Of a stretch of 63,847 nucleotides of DNA, positions 24,124 to 32,698 are shown one piece after another. The DNA is taken from positions 1 to 63,847 of the forward strand of contig JBQCDV010000155.1 in the NCBI GenBank assembly GCA_051960855.1. Direction: 5' to 3'. Positions within the stretch are counted from its first letter, which is position 1. Each line of letters begins with the position of its first letter. Origin of the DNA: JBQCDV01 sp051960855 (GTDB taxonomy: Bacteria; Actinomycetota; Actinomycetes; JAJZTN01). The notes below the pieces were generated by a model. It had not been told where the DNA came from and made no database searches. It saw only the letters and a list, made by a program, of their open reading frames with translations. The position numbers and the translations under genes are program-made.

Positions 24124-25611
24124 TCACTTCCCGGAAGTAGCCCAGCGCATGACGGTCTCTTGATCTGCTTCCTCGCGTGCGAGGGTCGTGACGACGCGCC
24201 CCTGGCGCATCACAACGACGCGGTCGGACATCCCGAGCAGCTCGGGGAGCTCGGAGCTCACGAGAATGACCGCGGCGCCCTGCTCGGCGAGGTGAAGGAC
24301 GTGGCCGTAGATCTCGGCCTTCGCTGCGACGTCGATACCCCGAGTCGGTTCGTCGAGCAGGATCACGCGCGGCCCGGTCCCCGTGACGCGCCCGAGGATC
24401 ACCTTCTGCTGGTTGCCGCCTGAGAGCTTGCCGACGTGCTGGCGGACACTCGAGGCGCGAACGCCGAAGCGTTTGACGACCTCGTCGGCGAACCGCCGGC
24501 GCGCGGCGAAGTTGACGACGCCGCCCCGGCTCACCGAACCGAGGCTCGACAGGACGGCGTTGTTCTCGATGCTCGCCTCGAGCAGCAGTCCCTCGGCCTT
24601 CCGGTCTTCGGGCGCATAGACGATGCCTGAGCGCAGCCCCTGCCTCGTAGAGCGCAGCGGGACCGCCTTGCCCTTGACCCGCACCTGGCCCGATGACGGC
24701 GGCAGTGCCCCGGAGATGGCTTTGAGCAGCTCGGTGCGGCCGGCACCGGCAATGCCGGCCACACCGACGATCTCCCCGGCGCGCACAGTCAGGGAAGCGC
24801 CGTTGAGGCGGGGCGCGCGGTGCAGCCCCTCGACCTCGAGAACGACGTCGCCGACCGGGCGCGGCCGCCAGGGGTACATCTGGTCGAGGTCACGCGCCAC
24901 CATCGCGCGCACCAGCGAAGGCTCGGTCCACTCCGAGATGGGTCGCGTCTCGACCGCCAGGCCGTCGCGCATCACCATCGCCGAGTCGCACACCTCGAAG
25001 ATCTCCTCGAGGTGGTGACTGATGTAGATGATGCCGATCCCCTGGGCCTTCAGGTCCCGCACCACTGTGAACAGCGTGGCGATGTCGTCATGCTGCAGGG
25101 CGGCTGTTGGCTCGTCCATCACGAGGATGCGCGCGTGCCGAGCCAGCGCCTTGGCGATCTCGACGAGCTGCCGGACGTTGAGCGGGAGGCTCGAGATGCG
25201 CCGGTCGGGGTCCAGCCCGTCGAGGCCCACCTGGCTCAGGACCTCGCGCGCTCGGGCTTTGGCGTTGGAGCGGTCGAGCACCCCGGCGCGTGCCGGCATG
25301 CGCCCGAGAAAGAGGTTCTCGGTCACCGTCATGTCGGGAACGAGGCTGAGCTCCTGGTAGATGACCGCCACGCCCGCGTCGATGGCGGCCGCTGGCCCAG
25401 GTGGCAGCACGTGCCCGTCGACGACGACCTGGCCGGAGTCTGCGGTGTAGGCGCCGGCGAGGATCTTCATGAGCGTCGACTTGCCGGCGCCGTTCTCCCC
25501 GACCAGTCCGAGGACGTGCGAGGCAGGCACCTGCAGGCTCACGCCCTTGAGCGCACGAACGCCCGGAAATGACTTGCTGACTTCGCGCATCTCCAGCAGC
25601 GCAGACGTCAC
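24124..25611 (-). CDS. RbsA-type double ABC sugar transporter ATPase
   Basis: A 495-residue protein with two ABC modules, as in RbsA/MglA. First half: Walker A GLVGENGAGKSTLMK, Q-loop VAVIYQEL, signature ISSLPLNVRQLVEIAKAL, Walker B ILVMDEPTAAL. Second half: degenerate Walker A VAGIAGAGRTELLK, signature KLSGGNQQKVILGR, Walker B VILLDEPTRGID. This is the normal asymmetry of the family. The GTG at 25611 is preferred; TTG 25623 is possible. A hairpin separates it from the upstream binding-protein gene. Confidence 0.93.
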   Translation of the reverse strand: MTSALLEMREVSKSFPGVRALKGVSLQVPASHVLGLVGENGAGKSTLMKILAGAYTADSGQVVVDGHVLPPGPAAAIDAGVAVIYQELSLVPDMTVTENLFLGRMPARAGVLDRSNAKARAREVLSQVGLDGLDPDRRISSLPLNVRQLVEIAKALARHARILVMDEPTAALQHDDIATLFTVVRDLKAQGIGIIYISHHLEEIFEVCDSAMVMRDGLAVETRPISEWTEPSLVRAMVARDLDQMYPWRPRPVGDVVLEVEGLHRAPRLNGASLTVRAGEIVGVAGIAGAGRTELLKAISGALPPSSGQVRVKGKAVPLRSTRQGLRSGIVYAPEDRKAEGLLLEASIENNAVLSSLGSVSRGGVVNFAARRRFADEVVKRFGVRASSVRQHVGKLSGGNQQKVILGRVTGTGPRVILLDEPTRGIDVAAKAEIYGHVLHLAEQGAAVILVSSELPELLGMSDRVVVMRQGRVVTTLAREEADQETVMRWATSGK

Positions 25612-25652
25612 TCGAGGCCCCAATCGTCAAAGCTGTGGTCCGGCAGGGCGCC

Positions 25653-25683
25653 TTCCGGGGCGTGCGTGTCGCACACCCCGGAA
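25653..25683 (-). terminator. Intra-operon hairpin between binding-protein and ATPase genes
   Basis: TTCCGGGG (25653-25660) with GTGCG (25662-25666) pairs with CGCAC (25670-25674) and CCCCGGAA (25676-25683), leaving one C/A mismatch and a 3-nt loop. Such partial terminators or mRNA stabilisers usually keep the binding protein more abundant than the membrane parts. Confidence 0.7.
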
Positions 25684-25692
25684 AGCGTGGAA

Positions 25693-26805
25693 TCACTGGA
25701 CCTCGGCCGACCAGATGCCGTAGTCCTTGACCTCCTGCGAGTCGATGTTGGCCTTCGTGATGAGCTGGCTCGGCCAGTAGTCATGCGCCGGCACGCTCTT
25801 GCCATCGACGACGAGGTCCTTGATGTAGCTCATCGACTTCTCAGCCATCTTGATCGGGTTCTGGCTGATCGTGGCGTCCTGCTTGCCATCGCGGATGGCC
25901 TGCAGAGCCTGAGCGGTGCCGTCGAGACCGATGATCAGGATGTGGTCCTTGCTGCTCGGCGGCGCGTAGCGGTTCGCCGAGTCGATGGCGCGAAGGGCAC
26001 CGACGGTGTTGTCATCGTTGGCACCGAAGACGGCGTCGATCTTCGGCTGCGCCTGCAGGATGTTCGTCATCACGTTGAGGGACTTCTCCTGGTCGAAGCC
26101 GCCTTCCTGCTTGGCGACGACCTTGAGACCCGGGTACTTCGCGAGACCGGCCTGGAAGCCCTCCTCACGGCTCGCAGCCGCGGTTGTGCCCACGAGCCCG
26201 ACGAGGTCGACGACGTTGCCCTTGGCCTCGCCGTAGCGGTCCTTCAGCTGCGCCGCGATCCAGTCAGCGGCCTCCTCACCGGCCTTCTTGTTGTTGGTCT
26301 CCACGAAGCAGGTGATCTTGCCGCCGCTCGCACCGCGGTCGAGGGTGAAGACGGGGACGTTCTTCGCGTTCGCCGCCTGCACGACCGGGGTGATGCCGTT
26401 GGAGTCGATGGGCGTCAGCACCAGGACGTTGACGCCCTGGTTGAGCAGGTTCATCGCGTCGTTGAACTGCTGCTGGGCGTCACCGTTGGCGTTGGTCTCC
26501 TTGAGCTGGAAACCCTCCTTGGCGGTGCCGTCCTTGACGCCCTTCTCCAGGCCGACGAAGAAGGCGTTGGTCAGGGTGGGGCCGGCGTAGCCGACGACGA
26601 CGTCGGAGGCCTTCATCGTCTTGCCGCCCGCAGCGGCGCCGCCACTCGCTCCGCCCGAGGCCCCGCCGCTGGCGCTGTCGCCGCCGGCACTCGCGCCACC
26701 GGTGGTCGTGGCGCCCGAGTTGGTGTCCTGCGAGCAAGCAGCCATGCCCGTGCTGGCGACGAGCAGCAGCGCGGCGATCGCGGCGTGCCGGGAAAATCGA
26801 CTCAC
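25693..26805 (-). CDS. RbsB-type sugar-binding lipoprotein
   Basis: A 370-residue extracytoplasmic sugar-binding protein of the periplasmic-binding-protein-4 class. The lipobox is STGMAACSQ with the acylated cysteine near residue 24, followed by a Gly/Ser-rich spacer (about 28-62). The domain begins VVVGYAGPTLTNAFFVGLEK; ligand-contact regions are VLVLTPIDSNGITPVV, VFTLDRGASGG and AVFGANDDNTVGALRAI. A GTG start follows AAGGAGTACAAC and overlaps the isomerase stop by four bases. It should capture the pentose or deoxypentose for the importer. Confidence 0.92.
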   Translation of the reverse strand: MSRFSRHAAIAALLLVASTGMAACSQDTNSGATTTGGASAGGDSASGGASGGASGGAAAGGKTMKASDVVVGYAGPTLTNAFFVGLEKGVKDGTAKEGFQLKETNANGDAQQQFNDAMNLLNQGVNVLVLTPIDSNGITPVVQAANAKNVPVFTLDRGASGGKITCFVETNNKKAGEEAADWIAAQLKDRYGEAKGNVVDLVGLVGTTAAASREEGFQAGLAKYPGLKVVAKQEGGFDQEKSLNVMTNILQAQPKIDAVFGANDDNTVGALRAIDSANRYAPPSSKDHILIIGLDGTAQALQAIRDGKQDATISQNPIKMAEKSMSYIKDLVVDGKSVPAHDYWPSQLITKANIDSQEVKDYGIWSAEVQ

Positions 26806-27845
26806 GTTGTACTCCTTGGGGTGAGAGGTGCAGCCTCCGGAGCAGCGGCGCCGGGAGGAGTGGTGGAGAGCTCGGTCAAGGACCGCCGCTCGGTGACGAT
26901 CGCCGAGATGAGATCGGCGGGAGTGACGTCGAAGGCCGGGTTGAGGCCACGACTGCCGGGAGCGGCAAGACGGCGTCCCTGGTGCTCCAGCACCTCGGAC
27001 TCGTCGCGCAGCTCGATGGGAATGTCGGCGCCGGTCTCCGCAGCCGCATCGATCGTCGCTTCGGGTGCGGCGACGACGAAGGGGATGCCGGCCCGATGCG
27101 CGGCAAGGGCATGACCGACGGTGCCGACCTTGTTGGCGACGTCGCCATTCGCGGCGATGCGGTCAGCGCCCACGACTACCGCGCCTACCTCGCCCCGAAG
27201 CACTAGCCCAGCAGCGGCGGAGTCGACGATGACACGGTGCGGGATGCCTGCGCGCTGCAGCTCCCACGCTGTCAGTCGGCTGCCCTGCAGCAGGGGTCGC
27301 GTCTCGCAGACGTAGACCATCTCGAGGGGCGACCTGGCGTGCAACGCGTTGATGACCGCCAGCGCCGTTCCCTCCTCCACGCCGGCGAGCGCGCCGGCAT
27401 TGCAGTGGGTGAGGATGGTCCGCGCGCCGTCAAGGAGGGCCGCGCCCGCCTGTCCGATAGCGCGGTTCGCCTCGATGTCGGCGTCTCTCACCCTCAGCGC
27501 GGCGGCGAGGACGTCGTCCACCGATTGGGTCTGGCGCCACACCTGCAGGACAGTCTCAACCCCCACGCCGAGGTTCACCGCGGTTGGGCGAGCGTGGGCA
27601 AGCTTGGCCGCGGCCGCCTCAACCGCCTCGCCGACCTCGGCGCCGGAGTCGTGCGCGCCGACGGCAGCGAGTGCCACGCCGAGCGCCCCAGCCACGCCGA
27701 GGGCCATCGCCCCGCGGATGGCCAGAGACTGGATCAACGAGACCAGGTCGTCAACGTCGGTGATGTCGAGGACGACCTCGTCATGTGGCAGGCGGGTCTG
27801 GTCGATGGCGACCACATGGCCGTCCGCCCAGTCGATGGTTCGCAC
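26802..27845 (-). CDS. MtnA-family sugar-1-phosphate aldose-ketose isomerase
   Basis: A 347-residue homologue of 5-methylthioribose-1-phosphate isomerase. The N-terminal SLAIRGAMALGVAGALGVAL (about 40-59), the catalytic cysteine in LTHCNAGALA (about 150), RPLLQGSRLTAWEL and the catalytic aspartate in VVVGADRIAANGDVANKVGT (about 230) are all in place, so it should be active. It would convert the MtnK product to a ribulose-1-phosphate derivative. It is the first gene of the minus-strand operon and is divergent from the GntR regulator. No mtnB, mtnW, mtnX or mtnD is nearby, so standard methionine salvage is not completed here. Confidence 0.88.
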   Translation of the reverse strand: MRTIDWADGHVVAIDQTRLPHDEVVLDITDVDDLVSLIQSLAIRGAMALGVAGALGVALAAVGAHDSGAEVGEAVEAAAAKLAHARPTAVNLGVGVETVLQVWRQTQSVDDVLAAALRVRDADIEANRAIGQAGAALLDGARTILTHCNAGALAGVEEGTALAVINALHARSPLEMVYVCETRPLLQGSRLTAWELQRAGIPHRVIVDSAAAGLVLRGEVGAVVVGADRIAANGDVANKVGTVGHALAAHRAGIPFVVAAPEATIDAAAETGADIPIELRDESEVLEHQGRRLAAPGSRGLNPAFDVTPADLISAIVTERRSLTELSTTPPGAAAPEAAPLTPRSTT

Positions 27846-27893
27846 AAGGCGTGATAGTTGTCTGACGACTGACGTCTGTCAAGCGATCATCGG

Positions 27894-27899
27894 TATAGT
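27894..27899 (+). promoter_or_regulatory. -10 box and operator region of the GntR/isomerase divergent promoter
   Basis: TATAGT lies 9 nt before the GTG at 27909. In the 63-bp gap, GACG-ACTGA-CGTC (about 27864-27876) is the best short dyad and may be the GntR operator controlling both arms. Confidence 0.4.
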
Positions 27900-27908
27900 G
27901 ACCAAGCC

Positions 27909-28667
27909 GTGATCATGGATCTTGGACGGGAGACTCAGCAGGTGGTCGCTCTCGGTGTGCAGGCGTCGCTCCCGCAGCAGGTCGCGGAGTCCCTGCGCGA
28001 GCGGATTCGCAACAAGGAGTGGGCCCCGGGCGACCGGCTGCCGACTGAGGCGGAGCTGGTTGCCTCATACGGCGTGTCGCGAGCGACCGTGAGGCAGTCC
28101 ATCAAGGATCTGGAAAACGAAGGGCTGGTTGTCGTCCGCCACGGACGCGGCACGTTCCTAGCCGAGCGTCAGGGCATCCACGCCGGGATGCAGGAGCTGG
28201 CGTCCATCTCCTCGACCATCGCCGAGATGGGCTTCCGCCCCTCGATGAAGTACCGGCGCCGTCGACTGAGACAGGCGACGAGTGACGAGCTTGCGGAGTT
28301 CGGGCTCGAGCCCCACAGTGAGGTCCTCGACATCCAGCGCAAGATTCTCGCCGACGACCAGACGGTCGCCTTCTCCTATGACGTCCTACCGCGGTGGGCG
28401 TTCCCCGAGGACTTCAAGCCCTCGCAGCTCACTGGATCGGTCTTCGGCTTCCTCGCCGAGCGTGCCGGACCACGCCCGACCCGCGCAGTAGCCGAGGTTC
28501 ACGCCGTGCGGTCGGACGACATCGGCTGGGACGACGAGGCAGGACCCGACCAGCTGTACGTCCTGCTGGACCAGATGCAGTTCGACCAGTTCGGCCGGCC
28601 CTTCATGCACTCGAAGAGCTTCTTCCTCGAGGGCCGGTTCAACTTCACCGTCATGCGTTCTCACTGA
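27909..28667 (+). CDS. GntR/HutC-family transcriptional regulator with UTRA ligand domain
   Basis: A 252-residue regulator. The winged helix spans about 18-88 (LPQQVAESLRERIRNKEWAP, then LPTEAELVASYGVSRATVRQ and GLVVVRHGRGTFLA). The C-terminal UTRA domain (about 105-248) binds a small sugar or sugar phosphate. It sits between the divergent isomerase-transporter-kinase operon and the plus-strand genes for alcohol dehydrogenase, aldolase and mutarotase, so it probably controls the whole locus. Start GTG 27909 or ATG 27915. Confidence 0.92.
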   Translation: MIMDLGRETQQVVALGVQASLPQQVAESLRERIRNKEWAPGDRLPTEAELVASYGVSRATVRQSIKDLENEGLVVVRHGRGTFLAERQGIHAGMQELASISSTIAEMGFRPSMKYRRRRLRQATSDELAEFGLEPHSEVLDIQRKILADDQTVAFSYDVLPRWAFPEDFKPSQLTGSVFGFLAERAGPRPTRAVAEVHAVRSDDIGWDDEAGPDQLYVLLDQMQFDQFGRPFMHSKSFFLEGRFNFTVMRSH

Positions 28668-28726
28668 CTCGATCGCTCGTCCGCCCAGCGGATCCCCTGC
28701 ACATCACTTCTTCTGGAGTTGCCCTC

Positions 28727-29728
28727 ATGAAGGCTGTCGTTCTCGAATCCCTTCGACCGATCGAAGAGAATCCCCTGTCCTACAAGGAGGTCGAGCGTCC
28801 GACCGCCGGTCCGGGAGAGCTGCTCATCCAGGTCGCCGCGTGCGGCGTGTGCCGGTCCAACCTGCACATGATCGAGGGTGACTGGGCACCGGCGACTCCG
28901 TCCTTCACTCCGATCATCCCCGGCCACGAGGTGGTCGGGACTGTCGCCGAGGTCGGCGCAGGGGTGGACACGTTCGTCCCGGGAGACCGCGTCGGGGTGC
29001 AGCCGCTGTTCTCCACCTGCGGTCACTGCCGCTACTGCCTGTCCGGGCTGGATCACCTGTGCCAGTCCAAGGAGATCACCGGCGAGTCCGTGAACGGCGG
29101 CTACGCCGAGTTCATGGTGTCCAAGGCCGCTCACACCTACCCGCTGCCCGACAACCTCGACTTCGCCGAGGCCGCTCCCCTCTTCTGCCCCGGCATCACC
29201 GCCTACGGCAGCGTGGCGAAGGCCGAGCTCGCGCCGGGCAAGTCCGTCGCCATCTTCGGCATGGGCGGGGTCGGGCACATGGTTCTGCAGATGGCGGCAC
29301 TGTTCGGCGCCGACGTCTTCGCCGTCAGCCGTGGCCGCAACCACCTCGAGCTCGCCGAAGAGCTGGGCGCGACCGGTGTGGCCGCCGAGGAGGCCGATGA
29401 GGTCCTGGGAGCGCGCGGTGGCGTGGACGCATCGATTGTCTTCGCCCCCTCCGACGCCGTCGTCCAGCAGGCGCTGCGGCTGACGCGACCGGGCGGCACC
29501 GTCGTCGTGGGTGTCAACGGCAATGTGGGCCCGCTGCCCTTCGCCACCGAGAAGACGGTCGTCGGCTCCCTCCTCGGCACTCGCCAGCAGATGCTCGACG
29601 TCCTCGCGCTCGCAGCTGCCGGCAAGATCAGGGCCAACTGCGAGACGTTCCCCCTCGAAAACGCCGCCGACGCCCTACAGAAGCTGAAGGCCGGCGAGGT
29701 CCGCGCGCGCGCCGTTCTCGTCGTCTGA
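28727..29728 (+). CDS. Zinc-dependent alcohol dehydrogenase
   Basis: A 333-residue medium-chain dehydrogenase. The catalytic zinc ligands are C in AACGVCRSNLH (about 38) and H in IPGHEVVG (about 66). The structural-zinc cysteines are in TCGHCRYCLSGLDHLC (about 95-110). The nucleotide fold is IFGMGGVGHMVLQMA (about 180-194). It likely reduces or oxidises the aldehyde released by the aldolase encoded next door (glycolaldehyde, acetaldehyde or a methylthio-aldehyde, depending on the sugar). The frame is open far upstream over the GntR gene; the ATG at 28727 follows a TCTGGAG site. Confidence 0.92.
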   Translation: MKAVVLESLRPIEENPLSYKEVERPTAGPGELLIQVAACGVCRSNLHMIEGDWAPATPSFTPIIPGHEVVGTVAEVGAGVDTFVPGDRVGVQPLFSTCGHCRYCLSGLDHLCQSKEITGESVNGGYAEFMVSKAAHTYPLPDNLDFAEAAPLFCPGITAYGSVAKAELAPGKSVAIFGMGGVGHMVLQMAALFGADVFAVSRGRNHLELAEELGATGVAAEEADEVLGARGGVDASIVFAPSDAVVQQALRLTRPGGTVVVGVNGNVGPLPFATEKTVVGSLLGTRQQMLDVLALAAAGKIRANCETFPLENAADALQKLKAGEVRARAVLVV

Positions 29729-29776
29729 GCCAGCTCCTGCGCCTCACCTCGACCACTTCAACCCAAGGGACCCGAC

Positions 29777-30445
29777 GTGCTCCTCGCACAGCTTCGCGCC
29801 GACGTCGCCAACGCCGGGCGCGCACTCGTCACCGCCGGACTTGTGCGAGGCACGTCGGGAAACGTCTCCGCCCGCGACTCCGACAGCGGCCTCATCGCCG
29901 TGACGCCCACCGGTGCCCCCTACGAATCGCTCGCGCCAGAGGACATCGTGGTCACGGATCTCGAGGGCGCCGTCGTGGAGGGGGTCTGGGAGCCGACCTC
30001 CGAGCTCGGGCTGCACGCGGCTGTCTACCGCGCGCGCCCGGAGGTCGGGGCCGTCGTGCACACACACTCGCCCTACGCAACGACGTTCGCCGTCCTGGGT
30101 GAGGCCCTGCCGCCTGTCCACTACATCCTCGCGAAAGCCGGGACGACCGTGGAGGTGGCGCCCTACGCGCGCTACGGCACCGCGGAGCTCGCGTCCAACT
30201 GCGTGACCACGATGGGTGCGAGCAACGGCGTCCTGCTCGCGAACCACGGGGTCGTGGCCGTCGGCGCCCGACTCTCGGCCGCGATGGCGGTGGCAGAGGC
30301 GATCGAGACGACCGCCGAGCTCGCCTGGCGTGCCCGCGTGATCGGCACGCCGCAGGTCCTCAACGAGGAGCAGATGGAGGCCGTTGCCAGGGACTTCGCC
30401 TCCTATGGTCAATCCAAGCGTCGAGCCACGGAGCAGTCATGTTGA
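29777..30445 (+). CDS. Class II (zinc) ketose-1-phosphate aldolase, FucA/Ald2-like
   Basis: A 222-residue class II aldolase of the fuculose-phosphate aldolase group, which splits a ketose 1-phosphate into DHAP and an aldehyde. GTSGNVSARD (phosphate loop, about 25-34), catalytic glutamate in TSELGLHAAVY (about 77), zinc histidines in VVHTHSPYATTFA (about 95-97) and NHGVVAVG (about 156) are present. The start is GTG 29777. Homologues act in fucose use, in 5-deoxyribose salvage and in the DHAP shunt; next to MtnK- and MtnA-like genes the latter two fit best. It overlaps the mutarotase gene by seven bases. Confidence 0.9.
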   Translation: MLLAQLRADVANAGRALVTAGLVRGTSGNVSARDSDSGLIAVTPTGAPYESLAPEDIVVTDLEGAVVEGVWEPTSELGLHAAVYRARPEVGAVVHTHSPYATTFAVLGEALPPVHYILAKAGTTVEVAPYARYGTAELASNCVTTMGASNGVLLANHGVVAVGARLSAAMAVAEAIETTAELAWRARVIGTPQVLNEEQMEAVARDFASYGQSKRRATEQSC

Positions 30446-30864
30446 AGGGAATCGACCCACTCGTCACGCCCGAGCTGCTCCACGGCCTGGCGGCCATGGG
30501 ACACGGTGACGTCCTCGCACTGGTCGACCGAAACTACCCGTCGGCGTCCAGTGACCGACCGGTCATCCGACTGGCGGGTGCGGACCTGATGGGCGCGGCA
30601 GCTGCGATCTCGAGCCTGCTGCCGATCGACACCTTCGTCGACCGCCCCGTCGCCGTCATGCAACCGGTCGACGGTTCCCCCGAGCTGCCGGCCGTGCAGC
30701 GCGATGTCCTCGAGATCCTCGAGGAGGCCGAGGGTCGGCCACTGGGAGTGGAACAGGTGGAGCGGCTGTCGTTCTACGAGCGCGTCCGCCACGCACGCTT
30801 CGTCGTGGAGACGTCGGAGAGCCGACCCTACGGCTGCCTGCTCATCACTAAGGGCGTCATCTGA
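30439..30864 (+). CDS. RbsD/FucU-family sugar mutarotase
   Basis: A 141-residue RbsD/FucU protein that interconverts sugar anomers or ring forms in the cytoplasm. The family start LKGIDPLVTPELLHGLAAMG and the active-site GHGDVLALVDRNYP (histidine at about residue 21) are clear. The C-terminal FVVETSESRPYGCLLITKGV also fits. It would supply the alpha-furanose form needed for 1-phosphorylation by the MtnK-like kinase. It overlaps the aldolase gene. Confidence 0.9.
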   Translation: MLKGIDPLVTPELLHGLAAMGHGDVLALVDRNYPSASSDRPVIRLAGADLMGAAAAISSLLPIDTFVDRPVAVMQPVDGSPELPAVQRDVLEILEEAEGRPLGVEQVERLSFYERVRHARFVVETSESRPYGCLLITKGVI

Positions 30865-30888
30865 GGCTGCGCCGGTGGGAGCCCTCAG
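30861..30888. terminator. Short hairpin between convergent genes
   Basis: CTGAGG (30861-30866) and CCTCAG (30883-30888) pair across both stop codons of the convergent mutarotase and DUF2157 genes. It is a weak 6-bp stem, listed as a possible terminator only. Confidence 0.35.
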
Positions 30889-31904
30889 GCCCGAGGCGCC
30901 CGCCGGTAGTAGCGCTGCGCAATGACCAGCAGCACGGCGGCCGCGCACAGCAGGCCGAGCGGGACGCCCACGGTGCCTCCCGCGACGCCGGTGATGAGGA
31001 CCGGCAGCGCGATCAGCAGCCCGATGGCACCGACGGCGAGGAGCTCCGTGCGACCGAAGGCCGCGCCGGCGACGATGAGCGCGGCGGCCACCAGGTTGGC
31101 GAACAGCTGGCCGGCGACCCCGGTCTCGATGCACAGCAGCAGCGCGCCCACGAGCGCGAAGACGGCCCCGAGCGCGGTGCCGACCTCCGTGGACGGGATG
31201 GGAGTCCAGCCGATCGTCAGCCAGATCGCGCCCAGTCCCACGAAGGCCACCCCGCAGCTGGTTGCGTCGAACTGACGCGTTAGCTGCACGAATCCCAGGG
31301 TGGTGAAGGCGGTCGCCATCACGAGTGCAGTCAGCTGCAGCGGGTGCCGATGCAGCCACCACATCGCGAAGCCGGTCCCCGTCGCGACCAGCCCTGCTGT
31401 CAGGAGGGCCCCGTCGCTGCCGATGCCGGACACTGCTTCGGCGAGCTTGCCCCCAAGGCCCGTGATGGCGACGAGCCCACCGAGCCACAGCACGCTGCCC
31501 ATCGTGCTGGCACTGCGATCAGCCAGCCGGAGCAGCCATAACCCCGCCCCCACCAGCAGCGCCGAGACGCCGGCGAGGAGCAGCAGCTGCCCGACGGTGC
31601 CGAGCGACTCCCACAGCGGGCCGATGACCAGCAGCGCGGCGACGGTGGCGAGGATCCCGCCGAGGTAGGCGAGCACCTCTGCCACGACGGGAATGCGCCG
31701 CTGCGAGACGACGGCCACGGGCGGGCTTACGAACGGCGCAGCGGCGGGCTCGGCGGTCGCCGTCGGCTGTCCGGGGTAGGCGGCGTTGCCGTGCTCGAAG
31801 TGCCAGATGGCCTCGGCCTGCTCGGCCGTGACCAGGCCGCGTCGCACCCACGTGGCCAGCCGCTGGTCGAGCCCCCGAGTCGGGTTGCCGTCCTCGCTCT
31901 GCAT
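30885..31904 (-). CDS. DUF2157-like multi-pass membrane protein
   Basis: A 339-residue protein. It starts with a short soluble segment LATWVRRGLVTAEQAEAIWH (about 14-33), the usual DUF2157 opening, followed by about ten hydrophobic segments such as VLAYLGGILATVAALLVIG and LLLLAGVSALLVGAGLWLL. Function of the family is unknown. It lies downstream of the sulfo-sugar operon on the same strand, 59 bp from the exporter gene, and could be read through from it, but no functional link is evident. Confidence 0.8.
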   Translation of the reverse strand: MQSEDGNPTRGLDQRLATWVRRGLVTAEQAEAIWHFEHGNAAYPGQPTATAEPAAAPFVSPPVAVVSQRRIPVVAEVLAYLGGILATVAALLVIGPLWESLGTVGQLLLLAGVSALLVGAGLWLLRLADRSASTMGSVLWLGGLVAITGLGGKLAEAVSGIGSDGALLTAGLVATGTGFAMWWLHRHPLQLTALVMATAFTTLGFVQLTRQFDATSCGVAFVGLGAIWLTIGWTPIPSTEVGTALGAVFALVGALLLCIETGVAGQLFANLVAAALIVAGAAFGRTELLAVGAIGLLIALPVLITGVAGGTVGVPLGLLCAAAVLLVIAQRYYRRAPRA

Positions 31905-31963
31905 GGCGCCACTCTGCCCTGGCAGTGATCACCAGGAGTGGACTTCCCGAATCCGGAGCGTGT

Positions 31964-32692
31964 CTACAACGCCAGCAGGCCCTTGACGACGGTCAGCGTC
32001 GCTCCGACGACGGCAACGACCGTGGTGGCGAGGCGGGCGCGGTCGGAGGGGACGCGGTCGTGCAGCCACTGCCCGACGAGCGTCCCGACAGCGAGAGCCA
32101 CCAGCGCGACCACGAGCACGCTGCCGGGGACGTGCGGCAGGCCCCCTTTGGCAATCAGGCTGGCGGCGTTGAGGACGCCGAAGAAGATCTGCATCGTCGC
32201 CACGAAGCGGCGGTGTTCCCACTCAGAGGACAGGGCGTAGAGAGCGACTGCGGGACCGGCGATGCCGGCGGTGACGTTGAGGAAGCCGGCTGCGGCACCG
32301 GCGGCCACGGCACCGACGGTTCCCCGCACGACACGCGCGCGCCGGACGAACGTCACCACCAGCAGGGCCAGCACCACGATCGTCCCGACGAAGACCGACA
32401 GCACGGGCGCAGGCAGGTGGCGGGCGACCCACGCCCCCGGCACCAAGGCAAGTAGGGCCGGCACGCCCAGCAGCGCTGCTCGCCGCCACTCGGTCTCCCG
32501 CCAGGTCTGCAACGCGACAACGGCATTGACGACGAGGTTGAGCAGGTTGGCGAGCAGCACGCCCTCGAACGGCCCCAGCAGCAGCACGAGGAACGGTGAG
32601 GAGACCAGGGCGAAGCCCATGCCGGTGACACGCTGCGCGCCGCCCCCGGCGAGGACGGCGCCTGCGACCACCGCGAGCGCGGCGACGGGCAC
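31964..32692 (-). CDS. TauE/SafE-family sulfonate/anion exporter
   Basis: A 242-residue membrane protein with about eight hydrophobic segments and the TauE/SafE repeats: GGAQRVTGMGFALVSSPFLV (first half) and AGAAAGFLNVTAGIAGPAVA (second half). Members export sulfite, sulfolactate, sulfoacetate or related anions and occur in several sulfosugar-degrading operons. As last gene of the ten-gene operon it would export the sulfonated end product. Six bases separate it from the aldehyde dehydrogenase gene. Confidence 0.88.
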   Translation of the reverse strand: MPVAALAVVAGAVLAGGGAQRVTGMGFALVSSPFLVLLLGPFEGVLLANLLNLVVNAVVALQTWRETEWRRAALLGVPALLALVPGAWVARHLPAPVLSVFVGTIVVLALLVVTFVRRARVVRGTVGAVAAGAAAGFLNVTAGIAGPAVALYALSSEWEHRRFVATMQIFFGVLNAASLIAKGGLPHVPGSVLVVALVALAVGTLVGQWLHDRVPSDRARLATTVVAVVGATLTVVKGLLAL

Positions 32693-32698
32693 GGCCGG

